The translations under genes were made by a program, and so were the position numbers. From NCBI RefSeq assembly GCF_014206975.1, contig NZ_JACHOU010000014.1:62001-126000 (forward strand): a DNA stretch of 64,000 nucleotides. The letters run 5' to 3'. The DNA is from Aminobacter aganoensis. GTDB taxonomy: Bacteria; Pseudomonadota; Alphaproteobacteria; Rhizobiales; Rhizobiaceae. Shown here piece by piece: positions 35,214 through 44,600 of the stretch. Position 1 is the first letter of the stretch. Each line of letters begins with the position of its first letter. The notes beneath the pieces are model-generated. The model ran no database searches. It had not been told where the DNA came from and saw nothing but the letters and a program-made list of their open reading frames with translations.

Positions 35214-36554
35214 CTATTCGGCGTCCGCCGTCTGCTGGACGCCCGGCACGCCGAACAGTTCGCCGACCAGCCCCGTTTCCGCCGCGATCGTGTATTCGGC
35301 GGCGATCAGGTCGTAGCGCGCATTGTTGAGGTTGATTTCCGAGCTGGCGAGGTCGGCAATCGCCCTGATCTCGTCGAAAGTCGAGCGCTCGCCGACCTTG
35401 CGTTCGGCCCGCACGCCCTCGAGGGCCGACGCGGCATTGCGCCGTTCCGCCTGGGCGAGGGTCTGCATGCGCTTTGCCAGAACGCGGCGGTCGAAGGCGG
35501 ACCGGATCGCGGCGGTTACACCGATTCGCGCGGCATCGGCTTCGAACACCGCCGCGCGGTTTTCATCGTTGCGCTGCCTGATGCCGGCGCTGACGCGGCC
35601 ACCCGTGTAGATCGGCATGGAGAACCGGACTTCGCCACGACCCGCGACATGGCGGTCGACGCCGGGAAGCGTATCCTCGCCACCCCGCACGCTCAGACCG
35701 GCTGACACCGTCGGCAGCAGGTCGCCCTTCGCCTGGCTGACCCGGGCCTTCGCCGCATCGGCGCGGGCATCGCGCTCCTTGACGCGCGGATTGTTGTTGA
35801 CGGCCAGTTCGATCAGATCCTGCTCTTCGCTCGGCAGCTGGAGCCTGGAGACTTCCGGCAGCTTCGTCTCGGGCGCGATCCCGAGCCGGAGCGCGGTGCG
35901 GCTTGCCTGGGCAATCAGCAGCCTGGCGCGCTCACGCTCGACCGACAGGCGCGACAGCTGGCGCCCAACGTCATCGACGTCGACACGGCTCGCCGCGCCA
36001 GCCTTCAATTCAGTTTCGATACCGCGTTTGAGGCTGCCTAGAATGGCTGCCTGCTTGCCCAGTATCTCCACGGCGCCCTTCTGGCGGTGGACCTCGATCA
36101 GCGCCAGTGCCAGTTCATAGGCGGCCGAGACGCGCCGATCATTGGCGACCTCGCCGCTGGCACGGTAGTCCGCCTTGGCCGCGGCCACCGCCGATTGTCC
36201 CCTGCCGCCCTGGTAGAGCGGGATGTCGACCGTCAGCGCGTAGGAATAGGCATTGCCGGTCGTGCGGGAGTCGAATTCGTCGCCATCGCCGGCGGCAACT
36301 CCGGCGCTCGCCTCGATGCCAGCGTTTGGCAGCAAGGTCGACCGCGCGCGTGCAATCTCCTCGCCGGCTGCATCGCGCCGCGCATCGGCGGCCAATATTT
36401 CCGGATGGGTATTGATCGACGCCAAATTGCTGACGGTACCGGTCACGACCTTGGCGGGCTCGGGAGCAGACGCCTGGCGAGCAGCGCCGCTGGCGCAGCC
36501 GGCAAGGGCAACGCAGGCACTCAAAACCGCTACAGCCGTTCTGTAGTAGGACAT
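35214..36554 (-). CDS. TolC-family outer-membrane efflux lipoprotein
   Basis: A 446-residue protein with a lipobox (LAGC, Cys near residue 20), so it is probably a lipoprotein of the OMF class. Two related halves each contain long helices and beta-barrel strands (YALTVDIPLYQGGRGQSAV; EVRFSMPIYTGGRVSAGI), as in TolC/OprM. No periplasmic adaptor or inner-membrane pump is encoded nearby, so it must pair with one elsewhere. It converges on the PKS with no gap (stop codons back to back in TAGCTA). It could export the PKS product or serve type I secretion of matrix proteins. Confidence 0.9.
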   Translation of the reverse strand: MSYYRTAVAVLSACVALAGCASGAARQASAPEPAKVVTGTVSNLASINTHPEILAADARRDAAGEEIARARSTLLPNAGIEASAGVAAGDGDEFDSRTTGNAYSYALTVDIPLYQGGRGQSAVAAAKADYRASGEVANDRRVSAAYELALALIEVHRQKGAVEILGKQAAILGSLKRGIETELKAGAASRVDVDDVGRQLSRLSVERERARLLIAQASRTALRLGIAPETKLPEVSRLQLPSEEQDLIELAVNNNPRVKERDARADAAKARVSQAKGDLLPTVSAGLSVRGGEDTLPGVDRHVAGRGEVRFSMPIYTGGRVSAGIRQRNDENRAAVFEADAARIGVTAAIRSAFDRRVLAKRMQTLAQAERRNAASALEGVRAERKVGERSTFDEIRAIADLASSEINLNNARYDLIAAEYTIAAETGLVGELFGVPGVQQTADAE

Positions 36555-37232
36555 CAGCTATCGCCAACCCGTTTTCTTAGACCAGTTCATGCACGCGGGG
36601 CGGGTCGAGGGACCACGCCGTAATGATAACCAGGTGGTAAACAAACACGGTTAAGGCATGGTAAACACATGATGGCCGAGGTCAACGACAGCTTGCAACA
36701 TTCCTTTGGGCTCCCACTGGAAGTTGACAACATCTTGAGGTCATTTCAGCGTCGCAAGAGCTGCGCGCCCTCTATTGTTCGGTTCCCTGAGTGGTGCCAC
36801 GAAGAACCGATGATACGCGCAAACGCCCGGAATTCAGCCTTTTCCGTCGCAAGGAACAATATCGGAAAGCCATCCATGCATTACCCGAACGCGTCTTCTG
36901 AACGACGCCAATAGACGGATAAGAACCCTGAAATTGCCCTCATCAATTGCGCGACATTTTTTTCGAAATTAGCTTCAAATATTCTTTATCGCAGGCCGTT
37001 TCGAATCTATCGGCTTGATTGACAGGCTGAAACAGCTACCAATAAGACATGAAATTCATGCCGTTCTTACGAACTGAGCCAGGGAAGCTCAAAGCAGGAA
37101 CCTAGCCCGGACGTCGACGAACCCCTGGCCGGGCGTCCGGGAGAGCCAGGCCCCCATTCCCGTTCCCTTTGAGTCTGTCGGCGCTGCAACTCGCGTGCTG
37201 CACGACGCTGGCAAGTACGCACGGAGGCCGCC
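36555..37232. other. Intergenic region between TolC-like gene and EIIA gene
   Basis: No convincing gene in 678 bases; an 81-codon frame at 36669-36914 has no ribosome site or recognisable features. TGGTAAACA is repeated directly at 36635-36643 and 36659-36667, with GGTTAAGGC between them (36649-36657), probably the control region of the leftward TolC-like gene. A GC-rich inverted repeat CCCGGACG/CGTCCGGG (37106-37113, 37134-37141) precedes the EIIA gene. The part around 36930-37060 is AT-rich. Confidence 0.45.
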
Positions 37233-37856
37233 ATGCAACTCCAAGAGATCCTTGCGGAAGACGGCATCGACTTGGCCTTTGTCGCCAAGGAAAAGCATTC
37301 TGCATTGGCCAAGCTTGCGGTCATGCTCGCAACCAAAGCGGGCATCGACGACAAGCCCATCCGCCTCGAACTTTTGGCGCGCGAGCGCCTGGGAGCGACG
37401 GGAGTCGGATGGGGTATCGCAATTCCACACGCATTAATGGATGGGCTTTCCAAGCCGGTCGCCTGCATGGCGCGCCTGAAAGAGCCAATCGATTTTGGCG
37501 CGATCGACGACGCTCCGGTAGACATCCTGTTCGGCTTGCTTTGGCCACGCAGCAACCTGGGCACTTTCCTGCCGGCCCTGTCCTACGTGGCTCGCACCTT
37601 CCGCGACCAGACAACGCGACACCTCATCCGGCAAGCGACAACGCCCGCCGCGGTGCTGAGCTGTTTCGACCGTTGCGAAGAAGTGCCGGTCGTCACTCAC
37701 GACTGTCCCTCTCCGATGCCCGACATGGAGACTGTGCTCCCCAGGGAGCCAGGCACTCCAGATGGCGGGCGCGACGGCGCATCTCGCGAGACAACGGCAG
37801 CCGCTCAACAGGCTGCCGTCATGTCATGGCTCAGGAAACAAACAGCAGGACGCTGA
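37233..37856 (+). CDS. PTS EIIA (Ntr-like, type-2) domain protein
   Basis: A 207-residue protein with ACGGAGG before its ATG. Residues 1-150 are the EIIA type-2 fold, with the phosphorylatable H66 in GWGIAIPHAL, as in PtsN. The last 50 residues are low in structure (PREPGTPDGGRDGASRETT) and unlike PtsN. No rpoN or hpf neighbours are present, so this is not the standard PtsN locus. PtsN-type proteins regulate potassium and other cation transport by direct contact. The adjacent cation exchanger, whose 3' end it overlaps by 26 bases, is a natural candidate partner by position. Confidence 0.85.
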   Translation: MQLQEILAEDGIDLAFVAKEKHSALAKLAVMLATKAGIDDKPIRLELLARERLGATGVGWGIAIPHALMDGLSKPVACMARLKEPIDFGAIDDAPVDILFGLLWPRSNLGTFLPALSYVARTFRDQTTRHLIRQATTPAAVLSCFDRCEEVPVVTHDCPSPMPDMETVLPREPGTPDGGRDGASRETTAAAQQAAVMSWLRKQTAGR

Positions 37857-39021
37857 ACACCGCGAACAACATCAGGTGCATCAGGCCCTGCACGGCCGAA
37901 GTCCGCTGCCCGAGGAATGTAAAGGCTGTCAGGCCGATCGTCAGGAGCAGCAGCACCGTCTCCGTCGGGGTGATGCCCAAGACGACGGTCTTCCCGGTGA
38001 CAAGCCCGACCACCAGCACCGCCGGAACCGTAAGGCCGACAGTCGAGACGAACGCACCGAGGCAAAGATTGACGGCACGTTGCATTTCGTTGCGCAGGGC
38101 CGCCTTGATCGCCGTGATCGACTCGGGCGTGAAGACGATGATCGCGATCAAGACTCCACCGAGAGCCACAGGCGCACCCGCGAGCTCTATGCCGTGGTCG
38201 ATCAGGATCGCCAGATCATGGGCCAGCAGGATGATCGGAAGCATCATGCCGACCAGGGTGATCGACCGGATTATGTTGCCTCGGGTGTCCAGAACGGATT
38301 TCGGATGCGCTGCGCCGGCATCCTGCCCACTGCCCTTCTGGACAGATATCGACAGCGCCCCCGGCTCGGGCTGCATGAAAAGCCGGCGATAGCCGCGCAT
38401 CTGCATCAGCAAGAACGCGCCATAGAGGACGACGGTAAAGGCAGCAAAGGCGACTGCCTGAGCCGGCCAAAAAGTGCCGTTCCCGGTGCTCAGCGTGTTC
38501 GGCAGCACGAGTGCCGTTCCCGTAAGCAGCACCGTCATCGAAACATAGGCCAGCGCGCCCTGGGCATTGTACTCCTGCTCGCCATAGCGAAGACCGCCCA
38601 CCAGCAGGCAGATGCCAGTCACCAGATTAAGGATGATCATCATCACGGCGAAGATCGAATCCCGGCCGATCGTGGGTGCCTCGCCTGGCCCCAGCATGAC
38701 GGCTGCGATCAGGATCACTTCGATCGACACGATCGACAGGGTCAGGATCAACGTGCCGTAAGGCTCGCCAAGCTGGTGGGCGAGGTGATCGGCCTCACGC
38801 ACAACTCCGAAAGCCGCAGTCAGGATCGTGGCAAACAGCACCACGAAACAGACGATGGCGACGACAGGCGAGATCGGTTCGGCAAGCCAGGAAGCCCCCC
38901 CGATCTGGAACGCGATCACGACCGCCCAGGCGATCAGAAGCCGGGCTATGGTCACCTTGGGGAACAACTCACCTAGAGATGCGGGCGAAGGAGAGGTGTT
39001 GGCTATTGCAGGAGAGGACAT
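37831..39021 (-). CDS. chaA: ChaA-type calcium/sodium:proton antiporter
   Basis: A 396-residue membrane protein with about 11 helices. I use the ATG at 39021, preceded by AGGGGT 8 bases upstream; an upstream in-frame ATG lies in non-homologous sequence. The two acidic alpha-repeats of the CaCA family are LSIVSIEVILIAAVML and FTPESITAIKAALRNEMQ, each with the key glutamate. ChaA exchanges calcium, sodium or potassium for protons and aids alkaline-pH and salt tolerance. It is convergent with the EIIA-like gene and overlaps it by 26 bases. Confidence 0.88.
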   Translation of the reverse strand: MSSPAIANTSPSPASLGELFPKVTIARLLIAWAVVIAFQIGGASWLAEPISPVVAIVCFVVLFATILTAAFGVVREADHLAHQLGEPYGTLILTLSIVSIEVILIAAVMLGPGEAPTIGRDSIFAVMMIILNLVTGICLLVGGLRYGEQEYNAQGALAYVSMTVLLTGTALVLPNTLSTGNGTFWPAQAVAFAAFTVVLYGAFLLMQMRGYRRLFMQPEPGALSISVQKGSGQDAGAAHPKSVLDTRGNIIRSITLVGMMLPIILLAHDLAILIDHGIELAGAPVALGGVLIAIIVFTPESITAIKAALRNEMQRAVNLCLGAFVSTVGLTVPAVLVVGLVTGKTVVLGITPTETVLLLLTIGLTAFTFLGQRTSAVQGLMHLMLFAVFSVLLFVS

Positions 39022-39205
39022 CACGTTGACCCCTGTCGGGGTCGTCCCCTCAATGCTAGGTCGCAACGGGTCGTCCCTGTTGCGTAAGCAACCGACACCC
39101 GGCTGCTGCGCAGGAGATAGCACCGGGCCCTACCGGTGTCCAGCTACGCGGCAGGTGCAACCGCGTTGCCCGCTAACGCCCTGATCCGGGATGCTCAACC
39201 AAGCG

Positions 39206-39988
39206 TCAGTCGACGGCGTGCTGGAGCACACTCAAGCCCCCGTCGACGACGAGGCTGGCGGCATTCATGAACGGGCATTCGTCGGAGATCATGAACACCG
39301 CGGCCTTGGCAATCTCGGTCGTGGAGGCGATGCGCTTGCCCGGATGCAGCGCCATCGTCTCGGCGCGCGCCTTTGCCGGATCGGGAAAGCTGTTCCAGTA
39401 GTCGATGTTCTTCTGCGTCTCGACATAACCGGGCGCCAGCGCATTCACGCGCACGCCGGCGGCCGCATATTCGAGCGCCAGCGACTTGGTCATTCCGAGC
39501 AAGGCGTGCTTGGCGAGGGGATAGGGAAAGGTGTGCGGAATGACGGTGAAGGAGTGGGTCGAGGCGATGTTGAGAATCGCTCCGCCGCCGCCGGCGATCA
39601 TGCCCGGCAACGCCGCCTTGCAGCAGTTCCATGCACCCTTGAGATTGACGTCGAAGCAGCGCTGCCATTCGTCGTCGGTGGTTTCCAGCGGTGTGTTGAA
39701 GACGTTGATGCCGGCATTGTTGATCAGCGCATTGACCGGACCAATGGCGTTGCCGGCCGCGGCCATCGCGGCGGCGATCGCCTGGGCGTCAGCAATGTCT
39801 GCCTCGGCATGGGCCAACATGCCCTCGCCTGCCCCGAGCCGCGCCATGGCCTCGCGCAACAGGGTGCCATCTCGGTCGACCACGAAAAGTCGCGCGCCTT
39901 CTTTCAGGCACTCCTCGGCGATGGCAAGGCCGATGCCTTGTGCCGCGCCTGTGAGGAAGATGCGCTTACCAGCAAGACGTTGGCTCAT
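39206..39988 (-). CDS. SDR-family sugar dehydrogenase
   Basis: A 260-residue short-chain dehydrogenase. LTGAAQGIG is the nucleotide loop, ALINNAGIN the NNAG motif, NIAS the catalytic serine strand, and YPLAK the YxxxK pair. It lies in one leftward operon with an aldose epimerase (4-base overlap) and an AraFGH-like importer. A role as an aldose 1-dehydrogenase (galactose, arabinose or fucose) producing the lactone is the best inference, since a galactonate dehydratase is encoded nearby. The exact sugar is not visible. Confidence 0.88.
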   Translation of the reverse strand: MSQRLAGKRIFLTGAAQGIGLAIAEECLKEGARLFVVDRDGTLLREAMARLGAGEGMLAHAEADIADAQAIAAAMAAAGNAIGPVNALINNAGINVFNTPLETTDDEWQRCFDVNLKGAWNCCKAALPGMIAGGGGAILNIASTHSFTVIPHTFPYPLAKHALLGMTKSLALEYAAAGVRVNALAPGYVETQKNIDYWNSFPDPAKARAETMALHPGKRIASTTEIAKAAVFMISDECPFMNAASLVVDGGLSVLQHAVD

Positions 39989-40863
39989 GGGACGACCTCT
40001 AGGTTCGAAACGGTGATCGAGAAGCCCCCAGACAGTGCCTCGCCGGGCGCAAGCATGTGCAGCGCCGCCGGTCCGGCAAGCGTCAGCGCGTTGGGGGTGT
40101 GGGACATCGGCTCCAGGCAGAAGAAGCTCGTATCGTCTTCGGGCGCGTAGAGCATGTATCTGGAGAAGACTGGATCGGCCGCAATGTCGGCGGCAAGCCC
40201 AACCTCCGGCCAGACGATCCTGGCTTCACCGCTCCAGCCTTCGAAGCAATTGTTCAGCCTGCGACGCGGAAAGCGGTGCGGGGCAGAGAAGTCGGCCAAG
40301 ACGGGGATCGGCGTGCGTACTCCGGGCAGATAGCCCTCGCGTTCTGTCCACCATGTCGCCGCCGGAGCCATGAGGCTCGTGGCCTCGGTGCGCGGAAAAT
40401 AGGGATGGAACCCGATGCCGAATGGCAGTGCTTCCTTGCCTCGGTTTGTCACTGAAAGCTCCAGCCGCACCGTCGCTCCATCGATGGCAACGGTCTGGAC
40501 CGCACGATAGGCATGAGGCGAGTTGGCTGGCCGCAGTTGCTGCAAGGCGAACCTCACATGCACGGACGACGTGTCCTCGACGCTCCACTCCGCGAGCCAG
40601 CCGTCGCCATGGATATAGCTTGGCTCGGCGGTGTTGGGCTGGAAGCGATAGCATTTGCCGCGGAGTTCGAACCCATTGCCTTCGACGCGGTTGCCGATCG
40701 GAACCAACGGGAAGCAGGCCGAACGCAGCACGTCGAACGCGCCACCCGCGTAGGGCCGCAGAAATGGACGGCCGTCTTGGGTCACCCCGTCGAGGACTGC
40801 TCCGCCTTGCGCACAGACACGCAAGGCCAGGCGATCATTTTCGAGCGTGATGAAATCGGGCAT
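39985..40863 (-). CDS. Aldose 1-epimerase (mutarotase) family protein
   Basis: A 292-residue beta-sandwich epimerase. The substrate-site histidines lie in YIHGDGWLAEW and GIGFHPYFP, and the later block FCLEPMSHTPNAL holds the candidate glutamate. It would interconvert anomers of the imported sugar so that the SDR can oxidise the right form. It overlaps the SDR start by four bases (39985-39988) and follows the permease gene by 8 bases. Confidence 0.88.
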   Translation of the reverse strand: MPDFITLENDRLALRVCAQGGAVLDGVTQDGRPFLRPYAGGAFDVLRSACFPLVPIGNRVEGNGFELRGKCYRFQPNTAEPSYIHGDGWLAEWSVEDTSSVHVRFALQQLRPANSPHAYRAVQTVAIDGATVRLELSVTNRGKEALPFGIGFHPYFPRTEATSLMAPAATWWTEREGYLPGVRTPIPVLADFSAPHRFPRRRLNNCFEGWSGEARIVWPEVGLAADIAADPVFSRYMLYAPEDDTSFFCLEPMSHTPNALTLAGPAALHMLAPGEALSGGFSITVSNLEVVP

Positions 40864-40871
40864 CGGGCAAC

Positions 40872-41822
40872 TTAACGCCGTCCGAGCGCATTCGAACGAA
40901 GATTGTCGAGCAGCACGGCCAGCAGCAGGATCACGCCGCGAACGATGTACTGGTAGAAGGCCGGAATGTTGAGCAGGTTCATGACATTCTCGGCGATGCC
41001 CATGATCATCACGCCGACGATGACACCGGCAATCGCGGCCCGGCCACCGGCCAGCGACACGCCGCCGAGCACGCAGGCCGAGATGACCGACAGTTCCAGG
41101 CCGACAGCCGCATTGGGTTGCCCTGAGGTAATGCGCGAGGCGAGCAGGATGCCGGCTATGGCGCAGACGGCCCCCTGCAGCGTGAAGATCCAGATACGAG
41201 TGCGATCGACATTGACGCCGGCGAGGCGCGAAGCCTCCGGATTGCCGCCGATGGCCAATGTGTTCTTGCCGAAGACGGTTCGATTGAGCACGAAGCCGAA
41301 AACCACGAACAGTACCAGCAGCACCCAGATCGGCGTCGGCACGCCGAGCAACTTGGACAGGGCGAGCTGGTAGAAATTAGGATCGTTGATCCCGACAGCG
41401 CGGCCATCCGACGAGATCAGCGCCAGGCCTCGAACGATCTGCATCGTCGCAAGCGTGGTGATCAGCGCATTGATCCGGAACTTGGCAATGACGACGCCAT
41501 TGATCAAGCCGACGGTAGCACCGCAAAGGAGCGCGGCCAGTATGCCTATGGTGATCGATCCCGTCGCATTCGACGCCATCACCGCGACCATGCCCGCGAA
41601 AGCGACGATAGAACCGACCGACAGGTCGAAATCGCGCGCCGCCAGGCAGAACATCATGGTGCAGGCGACTATGCCGACGGTCACGACCGACTGCAGCAGA
41701 CCCAGCATGTTGCGTTCGGTCAGGAAGTTGGGGACGAAGATCGACACCAGAACGAAGGCGAGTACGAAAATGACAACCAGCCCCTGGTCGCCGAGCAAGA
41801 TCTTCTTGAAGGAATTTGTCAT
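40872..41822 (-). CDS. araH: Sugar ABC transporter permease (AraH/RbsC family)
   Basis: A 316-residue permease with 8-10 membrane helices and the BPD_transp_2 fold (GSIVAFAGMVAVMASNATGSI; KNTLAIGGNPEASRLAGV, the EAA-like loop contacting the ATPase). It follows the ATPase gene by 12 bases. Given the AraF-like binding protein, L-arabinose or D-galactose-type sugars are likely substrates; the symbol reflects family resemblance. Confidence 0.9.
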   Translation of the reverse strand: MTNSFKKILLGDQGLVVIFVLAFVLVSIFVPNFLTERNMLGLLQSVVTVGIVACTMMFCLAARDFDLSVGSIVAFAGMVAVMASNATGSITIGILAALLCGATVGLINGVVIAKFRINALITTLATMQIVRGLALISSDGRAVGINDPNFYQLALSKLLGVPTPIWVLLVLFVVFGFVLNRTVFGKNTLAIGGNPEASRLAGVNVDRTRIWIFTLQGAVCAIAGILLASRITSGQPNAAVGLELSVISACVLGGVSLAGGRAAIAGVIVGVMIMGIAENVMNLLNIPAFYQYIVRGVILLLAVLLDNLRSNALGRR

Positions 41823-41834
41823 GCCGCGGTCCCT

Positions 41835-43346
41835 CTAGGATGCGATTGCGTCTGGCGTTTTCTTGTCGGGCAGGGCCGCGGCCAGGATGGCCCGCTCGCT
41901 GAACTGCTCGCGGTCGATATGCGCAGAGATGCGGCCGCCGCACATCACCAGGATGCGGTCGCAGATCCCCATCACCTCGGGAAGCTCGCTCGAGACGACG
42001 ACGATCGCCATGCCGTCTTCCGCAAGCTGGTAGAGGATCTCGTAGATCTCGGACTTGGCACCGACGTCGATGCCGCGGGTCGGCTCGTCGATGATCAGGA
42101 CGCGCACGCCCTGCTCGGACAGCCAGCGGCCGAGAATGACCTTCTGCTGGTTGCCGCCCGACAGGTTGACGATATCCTGCTTGCGCGAGGGCGTCCGCAC
42201 CTTGAGCTTCTTGATGAAGGTTTCGGCGATCTCGACTTCCTTGCGCAGGTCGAGGATGCCGAACCTCGCATGGTGGCGCCGCGAGGAGATATTTATGTTC
42301 TCCTCCAGCGAACGGCCCTGGACGATACCGTCGTGCTTGCGGTCTTCCGAGCAGAGTACGATCCCGGCGCGGATCGCCTGGCGCGGATCGGCAATCTCCA
42401 CATGCTGGCCATCGATCGCCATCGAGCCGCCACGACGCCCATCGGCGCCATAGACGAGACGCATCAGCTCTGAACGCCCGGCCCCGATGAGGCCGAAGAA
42501 ACCGAGGATCTCTCCGGCGCGCGCCTCGAAGCTGGCTGGCACGGGCAGCTTCTCGCCCGACATGCCTTCGACCTTCAGGCGCACCTTGCCCAGTTCGCGC
42601 GGCCGCCAGCCCCAGACATTGGATATCTCGCGGCCGACCATCTCGGCCACGACCTGTTCGCGCGTGACGTCCTTGAGGCTCGGGTGATGGGCGGCAAGCT
42701 TGCCGTCGCGCAACACCGTCAGGCTGTCGCAAAGGCGAAACACCTCGTCGAGCCGGTGCGAAATGTAGAGGATGACCTTGCCCTCGGCGCGCAGGCGCTC
42801 GATCAACGCAAACAGGATTTCGCTTTCGCGCGACGACAGCGACGAGGTCGGCTCGTCGAGCGCGATCACCCTGGCGTCGAGCATGATCGCCTTGGCGATC
42901 TCGACCATCTGGCGTTCGCCGATCGAAAGCGTCTTGACCTTGCGGCGCGGATCGATGTCAATGCCGGCCGATTTCAGCTTCTCGCCGACCTCGGTGAACA
43001 TCTGCCTCGCCTGGATGACACCGGCGTTTGCGGGAAAGCGGCCAAGCCGCAAATTCTCGGCGACCGTCAGTTCCGGCACCAGTTGCAGTTCCTGGTGGAT
43101 GACGATGACGCCGGCATGAAACGCATCGCGCGTCGAAGAATATTTCTGGACCTGGCCGTCGATCTTGATCTCGCCGGTGTCGGAGTGCTGGTCGCCCGAC
43201 AGGATGCGGATCAGGGTCGACTTGCCGGCCCCGTTCTCACCCATCAGGCCATGCACGGCGCCCTTTGCGACATCGAACGACACGTCCGACAAGGCCTGCA
43301 CGCCGGGATAGGATTTCGAGATATGCGAAAATTCGAGAAACGACAT
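41835..43346 (-). CDS. araG: Sugar ABC transporter ATP-binding protein (AraG family)
   Basis: A 503-residue double ABC ATPase starting at the ATG at 43346 (GGAGGA upstream). The first cassette has GENGAGKSTL, TLSIGERQMVEIAKAI and VIALDEPTSSLS. The second has the degenerate P-loop FFGLIGAGRSELMRL, then NLSGGNQQKVILGRWL and LIIDEPTRGIDVGAKSEI, the standard pattern of AraG/RbsA/MglA. It sits between the binding protein and permease genes in one operon. Confidence 0.95.
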   Translation of the reverse strand: MSFLEFSHISKSYPGVQALSDVSFDVAKGAVHGLMGENGAGKSTLIRILSGDQHSDTGEIKIDGQVQKYSSTRDAFHAGVIVIHQELQLVPELTVAENLRLGRFPANAGVIQARQMFTEVGEKLKSAGIDIDPRRKVKTLSIGERQMVEIAKAIMLDARVIALDEPTSSLSSRESEILFALIERLRAEGKVILYISHRLDEVFRLCDSLTVLRDGKLAAHHPSLKDVTREQVVAEMVGREISNVWGWRPRELGKVRLKVEGMSGEKLPVPASFEARAGEILGFFGLIGAGRSELMRLVYGADGRRGGSMAIDGQHVEIADPRQAIRAGIVLCSEDRKHDGIVQGRSLEENINISSRRHHARFGILDLRKEVEIAETFIKKLKVRTPSRKQDIVNLSGGNQQKVILGRWLSEQGVRVLIIDEPTRGIDVGAKSEIYEILYQLAEDGMAIVVVSSELPEVMGICDRILVMCGGRISAHIDREQFSERAILAAALPDKKTPDAIAS

Positions 43347-43410
43347 CGACGGTCCTCCAAAATGTCCGGCAACAGTGAACCCCGCCGCCGGACACCGTTC
43401 AATGGTGCGA

Positions 43411-44403
43411 TTACTCGATGCCGAGTTCCGCACGGACCTTCTCGAAGTCGTCACGCTTGGCAAGGGCACCAGCGGTCAGGATCAGCTTTTCCGGCTCCTT
43501 GTTGTTGGCGACCCAGTCATACATGTTGAGCGCCGTCTCGTAGCCGTGCCGCTTCGGCGAAATGATCACCGATCCGATGAACCCGGTGGCTGCCGGCTTC
43601 TTGAACTCGTTGATGGCCGAGTCCGCACCGCCGATGCCGACGCCGATCACGCCGTCTGCCGGGATTCCCACGCTTTCGGACGCGCGCACGGCACCCAGGA
43701 CCGCTTCGTCGTTGAGACCGAAGGCGACCCACTTCTTGACGCCTGCGTTCTTGTTGAGGACGACGGTCGCGGCATTGAGCGCGGCTTCCGTGTCAGTCTT
43801 GGCCTGCGGGGCGTCGAAGATGTTCTCGGCCTTGAAGCCATTCGCCTTCAGCACCGAAATTGCACCCTCGACACGGTCGACGGCCGTCGGCAGCTGGTCA
43901 TAGGAGACGCGGATGGCACCAACTTCCTCGGCCTTCCAGCCGCGCGCCTTCATCTCGTCCACGATGGCCTGGCCGACCGCCTCGCCGATCTTGGTTGCCG
44001 AAATGCCCATATGCGGCACTTCTTCGATCGGCTTGCCGTCGGCACTGACCAGTCGGTCATCCACGGTCATCAGCTTGAGGTTGTTGGCGGCAGCCTTGGC
44101 GACGATGCCAGGTCCGAGCTTCACGTCAGGCGTGCAGACAATGAAACCCTGGGCGCCTTGCGCGCCGAGATTGTCGATGGCCGACATCAGCTTTTCGCCG
44201 TCCTCGGCGCCGATCTTCACCAGCGTGAAGCCTTTTTCCTTGGCGGCCTGGTCGGCAAACTTCCACTCGTCCTGGAACCACGGCTCCTCGGGCTGCTTCA
44301 CGATGAAGCCGATCTTGGTTTCCTGCGCATAGGCAGAAGCAATGGTGGTGACGGACAGGACGGCAAGGGCGCCCGCAACGAGCGCCTTCTTCACAAATCG
44401 CAT
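43411..44403 (-). CDS. araF: AraF-type periplasmic sugar-binding protein
   Basis: A 330-residue exported protein with signal peptide (KKALVAGALAVLSVTTIASAYA). The mature start KIGFIVKQPEEPWFQDEWKF is the arabinose-binding protein hallmark and closely resembles E. coli AraF, as do FIVCTPDVKLG and VGIGGADSAINEF. AraF-type proteins bind L-arabinose, D-galactose and D-fucose. It is the first gene of the leftward operon; a strong dyad lies upstream. Confidence 0.93.
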   Translation of the reverse strand: MRFVKKALVAGALAVLSVTTIASAYAQETKIGFIVKQPEEPWFQDEWKFADQAAKEKGFTLVKIGAEDGEKLMSAIDNLGAQGAQGFIVCTPDVKLGPGIVAKAAANNLKLMTVDDRLVSADGKPIEEVPHMGISATKIGEAVGQAIVDEMKARGWKAEEVGAIRVSYDQLPTAVDRVEGAISVLKANGFKAENIFDAPQAKTDTEAALNAATVVLNKNAGVKKWVAFGLNDEAVLGAVRASESVGIPADGVIGVGIGGADSAINEFKKPAATGFIGSVIISPKRHGYETALNMYDWVANNKEPEKLILTAGALAKRDDFEKVRAELGIE

Positions 44404-44600
44404 GGTTTCCTCCCAAAAACGCGCCGGGCAGGCAGCCCGGATGACAAAAGCTAGCGTTATTCATCATACCAGTCAATTGCCTTGGTATGATGAATGAGCT
44501 AGTTTCTTTTCGGAGGAGATGTGTTGCGTGCGGTGACGGAGGATTGTCCGGCCTGTGGGGCACACATAAGAACAACGAACTGACCATCAGGGAGGAATGC
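44404..44600. promoter_or_regulatory. Divergent araF / GntR promoter region
   Basis: The 197-base gap between the leftward sugar operon and the rightward FCD regulator contains the dyad at 44459-44495. GGGAGGAATGC before 44601 fixes the regulator start. Autoregulation with control of the importer operon is the simplest reading. Confidence 0.6.
44459..44495. promoter_or_regulatory. 13-base perfect inverted repeat, probable GntR operator
   Basis: ATTCATCATACCA (44459-44471) and its exact complement TGGTATGATGAAT (44483-44495) flank an 11-base spacer. TGGTAT is typical of FCD-type GntR half-sites. The position between araF and the regulator gene supports an operator role. The arms could also be two separate sites one helical turn or more apart. 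Confidence 0.65.

Noticed and set aside
36669-36914. 81-codon open frame in the gap before the EIIA gene
   Set aside because: No ribosome site, no recognisable motif, and composition is unlike neighbouring genes.
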